Positions 10,676-23,763 of a stretch of DNA of 64,000 nt are shown here, piece after piece; within the stretch, counting starts at the first letter, position 1; each line of letters starts with the position of its first letter. The notes below the pieces were generated by a model. That model saw only the letters and a program-made list of their open reading frames with translations. It was not told the DNA's origin and ran no database searches. This stretch comes from Chlorops oryzae. Taxonomy: Eukaryota; Arthropoda; Insecta; Diptera; Chloropidae. The position numbers and the translations under genes were made by a program. Location of the stretch: the NCBI GenBank assembly GCA_020466095.1, contig CM035808.1:44613793-44677792 (forward strand). The letters are read 5' to 3'.

Positions 10676-13600
10676 CTGGGGCCTTATAATTTATGCGCAG
10701 CTTTTGTGTATTATTTGTCTCATTTAGTCTGATCAGAGAACCTTTTACACTCAAATAACTCTTCATCAAGGTAACATGAGGAAATATGTGAGTCCAAATG
10801 TGGTCAAATCAATTTCACGTTTTAGGGACTCGCCGTTGGAAGGCATCATTAGTCAAAGTTCATGGAAGACAATAGAAGGGACTATATGGCCCAAGAAAAA
10901 TAGTCTTTAATATAAAATTCAGTTACGCTCTTGATTTAAAGTTCAACAAAATAAAGTCATCTAAGGAAAAATTGAATCACCGCAAAGAATCGAACACAAT
11001 TAAGTAGTCAAAAAGGAAAAAAAGAAGAGAGAGAAACAAAAAGATTAATGTATGTATGAAGGTTGTTTGGTTTGCGTGTGAATACCGCGCGGCTTATGAG
11101 AATAAAAATTTTTCGGACTTTTGATGAAACTTTTCTTCTTTCTTACGAAATGCTTCAATTAAGAGAAAATTCTTTTCTACGCTTTATTCATTAGTTTCGC
11201 TGGGGTCAGCACAGAAGCTGAATGAATTGCTGCTAGCCTAGCCTAAAACTTAAATATGCTTCACAGGCATTTTCATTAGAAAAGTTTTTGTTTTGCACAT
11301 TAATGTGCTGTGATGGTGCTCTAATGAATAGTTGAGCAATACAACTTTTCGAACATTCAATAACAATGTTGAACGCATACAAAATTGCCCTAATTGATGT
11401 AATTCGAACGGGATAAAAGGAACGGAAAAATTAGAACATGTTTTTCTCAAGATAATTCGCATAGAAAAGGTGGAGTGAGGGATACGCCACACAAAATTTT
11501 TCATCAATGTGCGTTGCCAGGTAACTTTTCTTACGAAGCGAGATTTTTCCAAAATGTGACCGATTGATTGAGAATTTGTTTGGACTTTCCCTTAAAAAAA
11601 AACCCATACCAAATATATTCATGACCACTTGCCTTTTTATGGCACTATTGCCATACACCTTTTAATGCAATGCCCAGCATATGCAAGGAAAATATTCTCT
11701 TATTTAGGAAAGTACCTCATTCAGTCCCTAGGGGACTCAGACTCGGTTAATCTTAACCAAATCGCTGTCTTTTTTGCCAGCCCGAAATGGTTCTACAGGT
11801 AAGTTTTCACCTCAATAGGGTGTCACAACTGACCTCAGCGCCAAGTGTGTACATATAATGGCAGCAGGTCAGGTTATTTAGGACTTGGATTTAAAAAAAA
11901 TTGGCGGTTTGAACCTCTAACACCTCTGGCCTTGTGCCTGTTGATGAGCAAAAACAAAGGAAACAAATTTTCTAAATATTTGTGCAGAATTAGTAGGTAT
12001 CCTGCACAGCGATCTAGTTGACGACTTATGCATGATATACGCCTCATCCGAAAAAAGCAAGAAATATTTATAAAAAATCCTAATTATGAAAGCCCCAGCA
12101 GGAAGATCAAAATTTGAGACTAAAAAGCGGTAACTTTCGCAAAATGCCTGTCGTCTGGCAACGCTGATTTCAATCAAAAGGCCGCTCACGTTTTCTAGTA
12201 AAAGAGAAAACTACAAAAGAATAGGTATTTAGCAAAAGTTTCTATGAAAATTATTTGAAATTTTTGGCTTTCGTTTCTATCTGTTTAAGGATAGAATTGC
12301 TTGGGCCCTCATACCCTCATCCTCAATAAATAAACCAGAAATCGTGAACAGCCTACAAAGATAGGAGGGCATTTTATTAAGGTGAGCTTTGTGACCCTCC
12401 TCGACCCTAAAAGACAATAAAACTTTTTCTTCTCTCCTTCTTTAAGGCAAAACATTTGAGGCCTTGAAATTCGAGAAATAACCACGTGTCTACCAATCTA
12501 AACACACGAAGAAATTTAACTCACGAAAGTCATGTCGCTTTGGCAAGGACCATACCATGTAAGAAAATACCTTATCTTCTTGGTGGAATAAAAGCCAATC
12601 GACACATACCGACACAATAAGTCGAAGTACTCCAACTATTCAAAGTCGTGTTAACTTTTTCGCAAAAACGGACACATGCTTCGATTCCGAACAAGGACAC
12701 CGAAGAACATTTGACGCTCTTATCGGGAAATGCTGAATGGTGAATGTCGAATGCCAAATCCGTACAAGAAATTCCTGAACCTGATATACGATTTGAGAAA
12801 AAGAAAAATGATAATAAAAAAATGCAAAAAGTTCGAAAAGCACGATTCAATTTTTCCTTCCTTTCTTCGTATGGTTTTCAGTTTTTTTTTTTTTTTTTGT
12901 CTTCTTTTATTTAACTTATATTTTATTTGCCGCCTTAATTTTTCGCTTCAGCACTCGCTCATATGTTCTTCTAGTCCTTCGTTCGTTCGTTTGTTCCTAG
13001 TATAAATCCTGGTATGAACTTCCGTCTAAGAGAATGTTGAAGTGCTTACTTTCAAACTATTCGTACCACGAACCGAAGTGAAAAGGATTCATTAAGAAGG
13101 TTTAGGAAGTAGCACTAGAGGAAGTAGTTGGTAAAGTATTAGAAGGAATAGAAGCAGTTAAGCGCACCAGTGAAAGTCAGTTTGTGTTCTACTAAGGACG
13201 TGCCAAAAAGTTACGCCCGATAATTGCAAAAGACGAGACGCGACGCGACGCAACGTGAGCGTGTTCAAAAGCGCTCAACAGTTACGCGTGCAAATGTATC
13301 CCGTGCAGAAAATTGCGACTATTTTTTAATCATCCGTGGACTAGCGAAAAATTATTGCATTTTCTCCCCTAGATATTCAAAATATATCAAACTAATTACA
13401 ATCCAAAGTTCAGTTGGTTGAATGTATACAGAAATCCGTGTACTATTGGAAGCCAGGCATACCGCTCTCCTTTTGACAGCCAATATACCTCCACTTTCAC
13501 ATTATTCACTACTAGCTCCCAAGCCATTGGAGAGAAATAATCAGCTCCAGGTAGTTTACCTTCCTAGGTATCTCCTCGAAACAAAACATGGATCAGAGTT

Positions 13601-14322
13601 TATCATTGCGTTTGCGAAGGAGTTCCTTCCCGATTCGAGGATCCTTCCAGAATCCGAGGCCCGTGGAAATCGTCCCGTTCTTCTTCCTCCCTCTTGACAG
13701 GGCTGTCTACCGCAAACATAGATATTTTACCCATTTTTACGATTAGGTATACTTAAGTCGCTTCGAATTGACTTATTTTGTTTATAGTTTCGACTAGTCC
13801 TCCTGCGACTGGCCTGGGTGTGCTCCATTTTAGTTAACTGATATCTCAACTACTGCAGGGTCGTATACACAGCCATACATATAATCCTAAAATTCGATTT
13901 TGAGATCTCAGTCTACGAATACGAACGACAGACTTGGGGGTTTTCGAAAATGATGTCGGAGGCGTCGACGGTGGCGGCAAAGACAGCGACTTTGGATAAG
14001 CTATCCCTTGACGTTAAGGATAGTCAGTTGGGAAAAAGTTTCTTAATTTCAATTACGCAGTCCGAGGAACGTGTGCGTAAAAGTTGAAATTGGTTATTCG
14101 CATATATATATGTATGTGAGTGAAAAATGCCATAAAATGGTTTCCTTCTAAAAAAATTTCTATAAAGAATAGTTGTTCCATTTATTTCAAAGCTTATCAT
14201 TACCGAAAGAAAATTAAAGAGTTTTTATATCATACTCAATAATTTAATTTAATTCCATATTAACAATCGAAACAAGGCAGTGAGAATTATTGTAGTTTCA
14301 GAACACATCCCAAAAAAAAAAA
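10676..14322. other. Intergenic DNA, no supported gene
   Basis: Open frames of up to about 90 codons occur (for example 13422-13697 + and 11917-12189 -), but none shows splice context or a recognisable domain. A CAGCGTTGCCAGA repeat end lies at 12152-12168 on the minus strand. TTCGTTCG-type microsatellite sequence is near 12980. Confidence 0.45.
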
Positions 14323-15299
14323 AACAAGAAAGGGTGTTACAGTCAGGCGAGCCTGACAATAAAATACCCGACACAGACACACATGTTAAAGTAGTTTTTC
14401 ATATCAAGAGTTATTTGAGGCCATAAGGGGGCCCCATATACCGACTTTTGTTAAATTTCTTTATGAAAACTGCCCGTTTTCCACGCCCACTTTTCCAATT
14501 TTTGTTTAATTATAATCGGAGGCTTAAATATAACCTCAAATCCTAATTTTCATTAAAATATTTCGAAAAAGTCCGATTTTGAGGCAGTTTTGGGATTTTT
14601 GTGGCAGACCCTAGTACTGGAGGTACCCTTAATAATGGACCGATGAAGAAAATTTGGAGATGATGTTTATGATTATATAATAAAGCATGCGTGCCAACTT
14701 TCATTCAAGTCCCATTTGAATTTCGGTTGTAGGTAAAATGTCAAATTTTATGAAAATACCTTGAAAAACACTGGTTTTAGAGCAGATTTTGTGATTTTCA
14801 TAACTGACCCTAGTACTGGAGGTACCCCTAAAAATGGTCCGATCGGGTCCATTCTCGAAATTGTTCTCCCCTGTCCCTGTAGCTGTCGCCTGTAGCACGC
14901 ATACCAAATTTCGTCAAGATATCTCAACTCTTTCTATAAGAAAACTGTATACAAACAGACAGATGGACAGACAGACAGACAGACGGACATAGCCCTGATT
15001 TGAGTATACGTGGCTCCACACAGAGTGTTTTAGTCAAGGAGCCCAAGGCACGGGTTGGTACGACGTACCAACACCAATAACCCTAAAGTATGTATAACGC
15101 TACTTTAGGTCCCAGATTGAAAGATGTTGTTTGGACAAATTTCCCCAGACAGACGGACGGACATGTCAAAATCGAATCTCCTGGTGACGCTGATCATTTC
15201 GTTATATATTTTGTATGATATATCTCGACTGGTTCTGGGTGTTACACACAACCACACCAACGCAATATACCTGCGACACAGAGTGTGTTGGGTATTAAA
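14323..15299 (+). mobile_element. DINE-1/Helitron-like element, probably composite
   Basis: Starts AACAAGAAAGGGTGTTACAG followed by a perfect short hairpin (GTCAGGC GA GCCTGAC). It contains two CCCTAGTACTGGAGGTACC blocks, a CAGACAGA/GACGGACA microsatellite near 14955-14992, and a second GACGGACGGACATGT block at 15150-15168, and ends in GGGTATTAAA. AACAAG starts, subterminal hairpins and GTCC/CTGT-type microsatellites are characteristic of the non-autonomous DINE-1 (INE-1) Helitron-like group of flies. Two microsatellite blocks suggest that two related elements are fused. Confidence 0.5.
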
Positions 15300-15459
15300 A
15301 TATTGGTCCATCCTTTGCGATTTCATCCAAGATATCTCAGATCATGGAAAAAATTTTTACTCTAGAAAGTCATCCGGTCTCATTTACAGCCGAATCTGGA
15401 CATAGTGAATTGATTTTTACAAGGCCTGTTCGTATTTCCGAGGTTGTTCACTTAACATA

Positions 15460-16041
15460 TTATACCCAGCGTAAGCGGGGTATATTAGTTTTGTGCGAAT
15501 CTTGTAACAGGGAGAATTAAGCTCCGGAGATATAGACAAATATATATAGAAATGATCAGGATCAAGAACTGAATCGATTTAGACATGTCCGTCTGTCCGT
15601 CCGTCCGTCCGTCCGTCCGCTCGCTAGCTCGTCGTCCGTCCGTCCGTGTCCTGTATGATCCGCCCCTGCGCCTCCTATTGTGTTTTCAGTAAAATGCTTG
15701 TAACTTGCGAACCACCAAACACATTCCATTGATATTTGGTGTACTGGTAAACTACAAAAAGGGACATATCCTGGGAAAAAATGGACGCCACCCTCCTCGA
15801 GCCACGCCCACAAATAAGCCCACAAATAAGGGCTTATCGTAACTTATGAAGTAAAAGGCGTAGAAGCTTCAAACTCGCAACATAGGTTCATCAAGGCGAA
15901 TGAAAGGTGTAGGAAAACAATTTATGTGGCCCGCCCACTGCCACGCCCACAAATAGAAAAGCAAAACATAGTGCGCTCATAATGTCGGGACGCTGGGTAT
16001 TTCAAAGTCGGGCTTGACCGACTTTAGCTTTCTTACTTGTT
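15460..16041 (-). mobile_element. DINE-1/Helitron-like element, inverted partner of 45263-45896
   Basis: Read on the minus strand it begins AACAAGTAAGAAAGCTAAAG, continues CCGACTTTGAAATACCCAGC, and ends CGCTTACGCTGGGTATAA. It has a GTCC/GGAC microsatellite near 15590-15648 and subterminal inverted repeats (TACCCAGCG near one end, CGCTGGGTA at the other). Nearly all of its sequence reappears in opposite orientation at 45263-45896. Open frames inside it are repeat-derived. Confidence 0.6.
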
Positions 16042-18584
16042 TTTATATTTAATTTTCTTATTTTTTACTAGTTTATACATATCAGTTTTTTGAAAAAAAA
16101 AAATCAAATGCGACGTTTCTTTTATAAGTTCTCTTAATGATTTTTAGACGACCCCCTTGCGAAAATGTAGAGTTCCAGGATTACATTTTTTTATAAGCCT
16201 CAGTCTATGTTTTCATACTCCCAAGGTGTTCAAGCTATGCGCGATTCACACTATCCAGACTTTTCGAGCGGGCATGACGATGTATCGCCCCCTGAAATCC
16301 CTCCAAGCAAGGAAGTTTTGAATAATGAAGCATTTTTTGAAGCTTTCTATGGTCTATCTTTCAAAAGACTTTAAGAAAATGCTCTTCAATTGTTGGGACT
16401 TAAAGGTTACAAGTACTTTTGATTCAAATACACACGCTTCGATTCATAATGCATGAATATCACCTTTGACCCCTACAGTTGGTTTCTCAAAGGAAAGGTA
16501 ACTCTATATAAATTATTTGCTAATATTAAAATTGAATAATTTTTCTCTACCTCCAATATCCGTCTTCTCTTCCAATCTTATTCCCTAAACAATCTTTTGT
16601 GCTTTAAAACTTATTAGCATACATTTGAGACTCTATAGCAACACACACCTACAAACCCGTATTCACACATGTGTGTGTGTGTTTTTGTGTATGTGTGGGA
16701 TTGTCTGCGTGTGCACACAGAACAGCGTGCAGTTTACATGCATCGTCAAACAATGACCGTCACTAATCGCTTCGCAGAGCATGCATGTCCTTCTGATTCA
16801 ATAAGCTCTGTTAAATATTTTGACGCGGTCTCTGACTGGGATTAACATGACTCTTCTCTCGCTAATCATTTCCATAAGTATCGTTGTACTTCGTTCGTGC
16901 ATATGTAATTTTGTAAAATGCCTCAGGAGGGATTTTAATTGACTTATGAATATGTAATGCGAAAAATATTGCAAGCACATATGGACGACAGAACGACCGA
17001 CCGACAGACCAGAAGACCGACCACATACTAGCATAGCGCAGTTGCATCGCAGCTTCTTAATTATGCGAATTAATCAATTTCTAAATACACCACACTCACA
17101 TTACACAAACACATAAATACACAATCACACGACCCCATGCAAAGGGTGCAAGTTCGAGGGGTCCAGGAGCCATCATGATACAGAAAGATAGAGAGAGATA
17201 GAGAGGGAGAGAGAGCAAAGGAAATGAGAAATTAACTGAAAATGTTTTCGAGAGTACATTTGTTGGATACACCAGGAGTACAGACCGATCGTCAAATCGT
17301 GTGCATTTCAATATGTAGGAATGCTGAATTTTGTAAGATGAAAGCACATGTAAAAATGTAAGTACGTTTGTAGGTATGTATTGAGTCATGACTCATAAAG
17401 TGACTCCTTTAGGGCATGTGTTTACGTGTGCAGAGCTAGCTCCATCGAAACCGAATCCGAGTCCTACTCTTCCGAATCAAAATCGTAGATATGTATGAAC
17501 GAACGTTGGAAAGAACCATCCGATATGCTACACATATATGCATAGTAAGTATATTACTAATGAATGCTACTACGGTGGCCGCCTTCCGCCTTCTGCTTCA
17601 TTCGTTGCAAATAATTTGAAATTTATTTCTAATCCGGAATTTATGAGTGGCTAATATGAAACCACATAACCGAAGCATTCACACAGATTCTGTTACACTC
17701 GGAATTGCATTTTCGAGTGCATGTTGTGGGGGAGGGACGGCCTCTATGTGTTCCATGTCCATATATATATTTTGCATATTCGCAGGTGCGAAAGTGAGGC
17801 CATTTACCCTTCCGGATCATAGTTGCGATGATGGCTGTCTGCCAGCCCGCTTTTACGGCCTATTTGAACGGTGAATGCAAACGGGAAATTATTATGCAAC
17901 GCATATACACGCACGTAAATTTTAATTGCTATCGGAATGTACCGAGATGAAAGCTAATAGCTCCGACAATGCCTGACAACGACTGATGCCAGATAACGAT
18001 ATGTGGTCTCGGACATCTCTTAATTTCTATTTATGTATGTTATGTATGTGTGCTGCTGTGGTTTAGAACGTGCTCCAGATGAAATTGGATATTTAATGGC
18101 TAATAAAATGAAAATACTCGGAAGGTTATCTCAAAATTTGAGAGTACCTAAGCTCTGTTTGGGGGGAAGTCCCTCAAAATAAGCAAAATCCCAAAGTTCA
18201 GAGGTAATTCAAGTGGAGGGGAAGTTGTCGTTAAATTTAAGAGGACCCCTCTTTTCAAGTGTGGAAACTTTTTCAAGTTTTAACGGGAGCTATTTTATTC
18301 CATTGTGGTGCCGATCTGAGAATTTTTCCACAAAATTCAGCTTAAGAAGGGTTTAGTAGTTTTAGGAGGATCTTGTATCAGCTCTGCACTCATAGACATA
18401 TTGTCATGCCGCAGCCACTTTCTAGGATAAAAACTTTCCTCCAAGAACTCCGGTAGGTATTTCCGAATGAAACTATAAATAATGGCTGTTAAAAAGAACC
18501 ACTTTTTTCGAACCATTATATTTATATAGATAATTTTTTTAAATTTAAAATTCGATTCTTTAAAAACACTTTTTTAGATAAAAG
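16042..18584. other. Intergenic DNA, no gene seen
   Basis: Contains GT-rich microsatellite sequence near 16660-16705, a GA-rich patch near 17187-17218 and AC-rich stretches near 17085-17130. No exon structure or RNA gene was recognised. Confidence 0.45.
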
Positions 18585-19317
18585 ACGGAATAACTCCGTG
18601 TGTGTCTGTCCGTCTGTCCGTCTATCTGTCCATCTGTTATCGGCTCTCCTCTATTACTATGGCCTGTTTGTTTTTAACTGACTCTTTGGGGCAATTCTAT
18701 CCTACCTCAAGTGATCAGATTAAGTTCAAACTATGAACTCTTGTCAAGCGAGGGATTTAATCGCGGTTTAAGTTTTATATACTATATTAGATTATTACCC
18801 CGTTTATACGCATCTTCAATCGGATTTCAGTGAAAACGATTTTTGTGAAAGCGCATATCGCCGGCTTAAAGTGTAAACCTGTTAACAATTTGAAAAAAAA
18901 AGTTTTCAAGTCTTAAAGCTTAAGAAGGAAACCCAAAATATCGATGGTTTATTTTCTTCCTATATGAAGTGTCTTCTAAGGTAGGTACACCGAGAGAAAA
19001 AGGTAGTTATATTAACTGAAAAAGCAGGTTAAAATAACCGAGTTCACCGTTCATTGTTAGCTTATGTGTAGTAGCGGTCAATTCAACAGTACAAACACAG
19101 TCAATAAGGATATAACTACCTGATGGTTGATATAACTGTCTCGCGGTTAAATCAACTGTCACCAGCGACTGGGAAAAAAAAATTTATTTTTTGCTTTGAC
19201 TTTTTTTTACCTTCTTTTATTAATATTTTTTTTTTTTTTTATTAAATTATTATATTTTTTCTTTATTTATTTGTTTCTTTTTAAATCTTTTTCTCTTTCA
19301 TCTCTTTAAATTTTCTC

Positions 19318-19385
19318 GCCTCGGCCGAGCCTTGAACCGCTGACCACCAGATCGCTGGGCGAACGTCTTAACCATTACGCTAAAC
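19318..19385 (-). other. tRNA-like module inside the hAT-like element (1)
   Basis: The minus strand begins GTTTAGCGTAATGGTTAAGA, resembling a tRNA D arm with an A box, and ends with AGCGGTTCAAGGCTC, a weak B-box match. It probably does not form a functional tRNA. Confidence 0.4.
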
Positions 19386-19580
19386 GAACGAATTTAATTT
19401 GTTGGTCAAAACGCTCACTTGAGCTTATGGTTGCAAAATTTTTTGCTTGAAAATGAACCATTAAAAAAAATTAAATAAATTAAAATCTTAAAAATTTAGG
19501 AGAAAATTTTTGCTTTAAAAAACAACTACACTCTGAACAAAAAAAAAAACTGTAATTAAAAAAAAAAAATCCAGAAAAAC

Positions 19581-19652
19581 TCCCGCCGCCAGCAGGGATA
19601 GAACCCCGAATCTCACGACGGTCAACTCACAGCTTAAACAACTGAGCTATTG
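19581..19652 (-). other. tRNA-like module inside the hAT-like element (2)
   Basis: The minus strand carries ATAGCTCAGTTGTTTAAGC (A-box/D-arm-like) and GGGGTTCTATCCC (T-arm/B-box-like) at normal tRNA spacing. It lies about 200 bp from the other module and in the same orientation. Confidence 0.45.
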
Positions 19653-20632
19653 AAAACTCCGGAGACGGTTGATCAGAATGCGAACTTATACGTCTAAGTG
19701 AACGAGAGCGAATTTGAACATAAAAAGTGACTATTTTTCAACTGTTGATTTGACTTCCTTTTCCAGTGCATTTAACGGGGAATACAGTTAATTTGACCAC
19801 TCTTACTTTAACTGTTCTAAGTGGTTGATTTAACAGTTCTTATTTCTCTCGGTGTAGGTAGGTTGAAGTGGCTGGCACTTTGTGTGAGTGTATGTCTTTT
19901 TATGTAGTGTGCCCCTTACATGCGATTTTTGAAAAACCAGTGCTAGGCTTGGAACATTACATTCCGTTTCGCCTGTGCCGGGAATTGAACCTCGGACCCT
20001 GGGATCAAGAGCATAGCACGCATCCCCTACGCTATCCCAGGGCCACAAGTGTCTTCTAAAGTCGATTCTGCTTTTTTCTTTCGAATGACATCGAAGAGGC
20101 AGAATCGGTTAAAAGTGGACTTAGCAGGTTTAAACTTTAAGCCGAAGATATGTAAACGAGTTGTTGATTCAAACTGAAAAATTTTACCGCATCGACTAGT
20201 GTCGCTTTTTCAAAAAGACATGAAAATGAGTGCCTTGAAAAATATCATCATCAGCTGATTCAAATCGAGACATACAGGGCTGTTACGGACCTTAACTTAA
20301 AGTATATTTTATGCATTGGTAGACACCCCTGCTTTTCAAAGGGTTTCGAATCAAATCAGTTAAATAATCCGGGTATAAACGCGCAAAAAAAAACCGCGTT
20401 GTTCTGATGCGGTTTCACTCATTCCGCTGTATAAACGTGGTTTATTTCATTGATATTCGAAATGATAGTGAAGGACTAGGAGAAACAGATCCATAAAAAA
20501 AAGGTGAACGTGGTACTCCAACAGTTCAAACACACAGTTCTAGAAAGTGTTGAAGATGCATTAATGTGCCAATTTCGTCGGGAAGGTAGGTATATCAAAA
20601 TCGGTTTTGACCGTCCTTAGCTCTCTTGTTTA

Positions 20633-22165
20633 TTTTTAACCATAATTTCTTACAACAAAAATTGATTTGAAAAGCTTCTTTATGATCATTTATTGCCTTT
20701 AGTGGGAGACATAACACAGAAATCTCAACGGTTATGCCAGTGATATGGGATTCAAACGTTTAACTAAACATATATACAATAAGCACGACTTTATATGAAT
20801 ATTCCCTGCGAATTTTTGTCTACATAATTTTTCACGCAGAAAGAAAAGCCCTTCTGAGCTTCGGGTCAGTATCTGATGACATTACTGTACAAATTGTTCA
20901 AATTCGGTGGAAAAAAATTCCCAACATTTACAATTGTGCTTATTGAAAAGCCATGCTGAAAAGTATCAATAAAAAGTTATCTATATTTGAAAGAAAAGTT
21001 TTACTTTACACAACAAAGGAACTTTTTGATTGGCATCCATTAAAAAAATAATAAAGAAAAATAAAAACTCATCTAACACCAATCCAAATAATGAAGACCT
21101 TTCATAAAAACAGAAAAGAGCTCAAAACTCATTTCACTGAACTGAAGTTTCTGAAAGCTTAAGTTTTAAGTAGTAATAAAAATCAAATTAATTATTGCAA
21201 CTTCCGTCAGTCACTACTAAAAAATGCGATACTCATTAAAATAGCTATTAATTCTAGCATGCTAGATTGTATGCACTGAATTAAGTATGAAAGCACTCAA
21301 CTGCAAGAGTTGAACTGAATTAATTCTACACCCACGAAAAAAAGGTACTGCTGCTACGTTGTAAAGTGAAAATGGAAAAAGAAAAGGGAGAAGAAAATAT
21401 AAAAAATAATATATAAAAAAAATAAAAATAAAAAAATTGAAAAATAAAAAAATGTGTACTTGATTTTTGCCAAGAGTTGAAAACTTTCTGACTCTTTACC
21501 CACGCCGCGTTGACATTTATTTGACAAAATGTGATTACATTAAAAATTTAGCGAAATGTCATGTAAAGAGCAGGGCGGAGAGGGCGAAATATGCGACTGC
21601 AAGTCTTAATATTGCCAAAAAAAAAAAAGGCTTCCTTTTTTACTGGTTTTTCTTTTTATATTTTTTTCATTTTTATTATTTTATTTTTTCTCCCATAACG
21701 AAATTGTTTCAAAGGCGAAGGACACTCGAATGTGGTTATGTTACGGCATGATTTCTGTGTTATAAAGCCATCGTATGTTCGTATACCCCTCCCTCTCCCT
21801 ATTTATCTCTCGAGTCAACACACGCGCTCGAATAAATGCAACTCTGGGCTTAATGCAATTTGCTGCTGCGCTCCGAGTGCGCTTATGTGTACGTGTGTGT
21901 GGATGTTCTTATTTATTATTTGCGCACATGTTACGGCGGAAAAGTTTTACCTTTCGGGAATTTAGTCAATGTCGTCAACGTCATATTTGTAAAATTTTTC
22001 GTTAAATTTTTTTGCAATTTTTACAACTTCGTTTTGAAATATTTTTTTTTATTATTTTTTGCTCGTGGTTTTTCCTTATTTGTCTTAGAGCAACACATTG
22101 AGATACTGGAATAAAGTTCGCTGAAGCTATGCGATTTAAAGATCTACAACATTAACTTATAATAT
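20633..22165. other. Intergenic DNA, no gene seen
   Basis: AT-rich with short frames only. A GC-richer patch at 21780-21960 contains no supported exon. Confidence 0.45.
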
Positions 22166-22168
22166 TCT

Positions 22169-23763
22169 CAAGGACGGAGCCAGGGGTTTTAGGGGGCCCA
22201 AGGTTTTTAATAAAAAAAAATATATTAGGTACCTATTTATTTCAAATTTCGTTATTTTTATTTAGTTTAATTTATATTTATTTTTAAATTTTTTTTTTTT
22301 TTTTATTTTTATTTATTTATATTTATTTTATTTATTTTTATTTTTTTTTATTTATTTATTTTTATTTATTTTATTTATTTTTATTTATTTTTATTTATTT
22401 TTATTTATTTTTATTTATTTTATTTATTTTTATTTACTTATATTTATTTTTATTTATTTTTTTTATTTTTATTTATTTATATTTATTTATTTATTTTTAT
22501 TTATTTTATTTATTTTATTTATTTTTATTTATTTATATTTTTCTTATATTAATTTTATTTATTTTTATTTATTTTATATTTATTTATATTTATTTATATT
22601 TATTTTTATTTTTTTTATTTATTATTTATTTATTATTTATTTTTATTTATTTTTTATTTATTTATTTATTTTTATTATTTTTTATTTTATTTTTATTTAT
22701 TATTTTTTAAGTTGTTTACTCTTTATTTATATATTTTCATTAATCTATTTTTATTTATCTATTTATTTGTTTTTACTTATTTATTTATCTATTTTTATTT
22801 ATCTATTTCTATTTATATATTTATCTATTTTTATTTATATAGTTATCTTTTTTATTTATCTATTTTTATTTATCTATTTTATTTATCATTTATCTTTTTT
22901 ATTTATCTATTTATCTCTTTTTATTTATCTATTTATCTCTTTTTATTTATCTATTTATCTCTTTTTATTTATCTATTTCTATTTTTTTTATCTATTTATC
23001 TATTTATCTATTTTTATTTCTTTATTTATCTATTTTTATTTATCTATTTATCTATTTTTATTAATCTATTTATCTTTTATTAATCTTTTTATCTTTTATT
23101 AATCTTTTTATCTTTTATTATTTTTTACATTTTTTGGACCTTTTTGTTTGATTTTATTTTTTGTGATTTCATTAATTTTATTTTAAATTTTTAATTATTT
23201 TTATTATAAAAAAGATTTTATTTTATTTTATTAGGTTTTATATACTTATTTATTTTATTTTTGAATTTTTTTAAATTTTAAGATTTTTTATTATATATAT
23301 AGTATAAATTTATTTTTTTATTAATTTTTATTAATAATATTTTATTTTTTTTTTATTTTTTTATTTTTTATTTTATTTTTATATTTTTTTCTTATTTATT
23401 TTTTATGTTATTTTTTATTTTTAGTATTTTATTTATTTACTTATTTTATTATTGGTATTTTTTATTTTTTTTTTATTTTGGCATTTTTTAATTTTATTTT
23501 ATTATTGGCATTTTTTAATTTTATTTTATTATTGGTATTTTTTAACTTTATTTTATTATTGTACTTAATTACTTTTATTTTATTTATTATTTTTATGATC
23601 TTTTTGTTTTTTCCTAATAAGTATTTTTTATGATACTTTTATAATATTTTTTATAATATTTGTTATATTTTCTTAATATTTCTTTAAATTTTGTTTAGTA
23701 TTTCTTAATATTCCTTTATTTATTTACGAGCCCTAACCAAAAAATATCTTGACTGCGTGCCTG
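22169..23763. mobile_element. T-rich TIR-like element with a large TTTA array
   Basis: The left boundary reads CAAGGACGGAGCCAGGGG. The reverse complement of the right boundary reads CAGGCACGCAGTCAAGATAT, matching the right ends near 10.67 and 31.63 kb. Between them is about 1.5 kb of TTTA, TTTATC and TTTTTA repeats. No transposase is present and target duplications are not clear. Confidence 0.4.
22225..23730. repeat. 1.5-kb (TTTA)n / (TTTATCTA)n array
   Basis: The unit shifts along the array: mostly TTTA/TTTTTA to about 22700, TTTATC-type at about 22740-23110, then irregular T-rich sequence. Open frames in it (Phe/Tyr/Ile/Leu/Ser runs) are artefacts. Confidence 0.85.

Larger units (their letters stand above)
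18987..19855. mobile_element. hAT-like non-autonomous element with 8-bp target duplication
   Basis: The left end ACACCGAGAGAAAAAGG and the reverse complement of the right end ACACCGAGAGAAATAAG form the terminal inverted repeat. The exact 8-bp repeat AGGTAGGT lies directly outside at 18979-18986 and 19856-19863. An 8-bp duplication is typical of the hAT superfamily (some other DNA transposons also make 8 bp). The interior has no transposase. It is rich in GTTAA/TTAAC words near both ends and holds two tRNA-like modules. Confidence 0.65.
18980..20046 (-). mobile_element. tRNA-derived SINE, split by a nested hAT-like element
   Basis: A 13-bp direct repeat AAGTGTCTTCTAA flanks the unit at 18967-18979 and 20047-20059. 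Its minus-strand 5' end (20046 to about 19972) is tRNA-like, with an A-box-like TAGCGTAGGGG and a B-box GGTTCAATTCC. The unrelated body continues to 19856, then resumes as the few bases GGTAGGT left of the inner element. Target duplications of 10-15 bp and RNA polymerase III boxes are the marks of SINE retroposition. Confidence 0.6.
18585..20632 (-). mobile_element. DINE-1/Helitron-like element interrupted by nested insertions
   Basis: On the minus strand it starts AAACAAGAGAGCTAAGGACG and continues GGTCAAAACCGATTTTGATA, matching the start of the 15.5-kb copy, and ends near a GTCTGTCC microsatellite (18600-18636) and an ACGGA/TCCGT hairpin. A SINE with a nested hAT-like element (18980-20046) splits it. 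The left boundary is approximate. Confidence 0.45.

Noticed and set aside
13160..13205. TATA-less promoter with TCAGTT initiator and GGACGT downstream element
   Set aside because: The downstream element is near +18, not the required +28, and no gene follows.
22712..23102. 111-123-codon hydrophobic frames
   Set aside because: Translation of the TTTATC array (Phe/Tyr/Ile/Ser/Leu), as are the frames in the other T-rich arrays.
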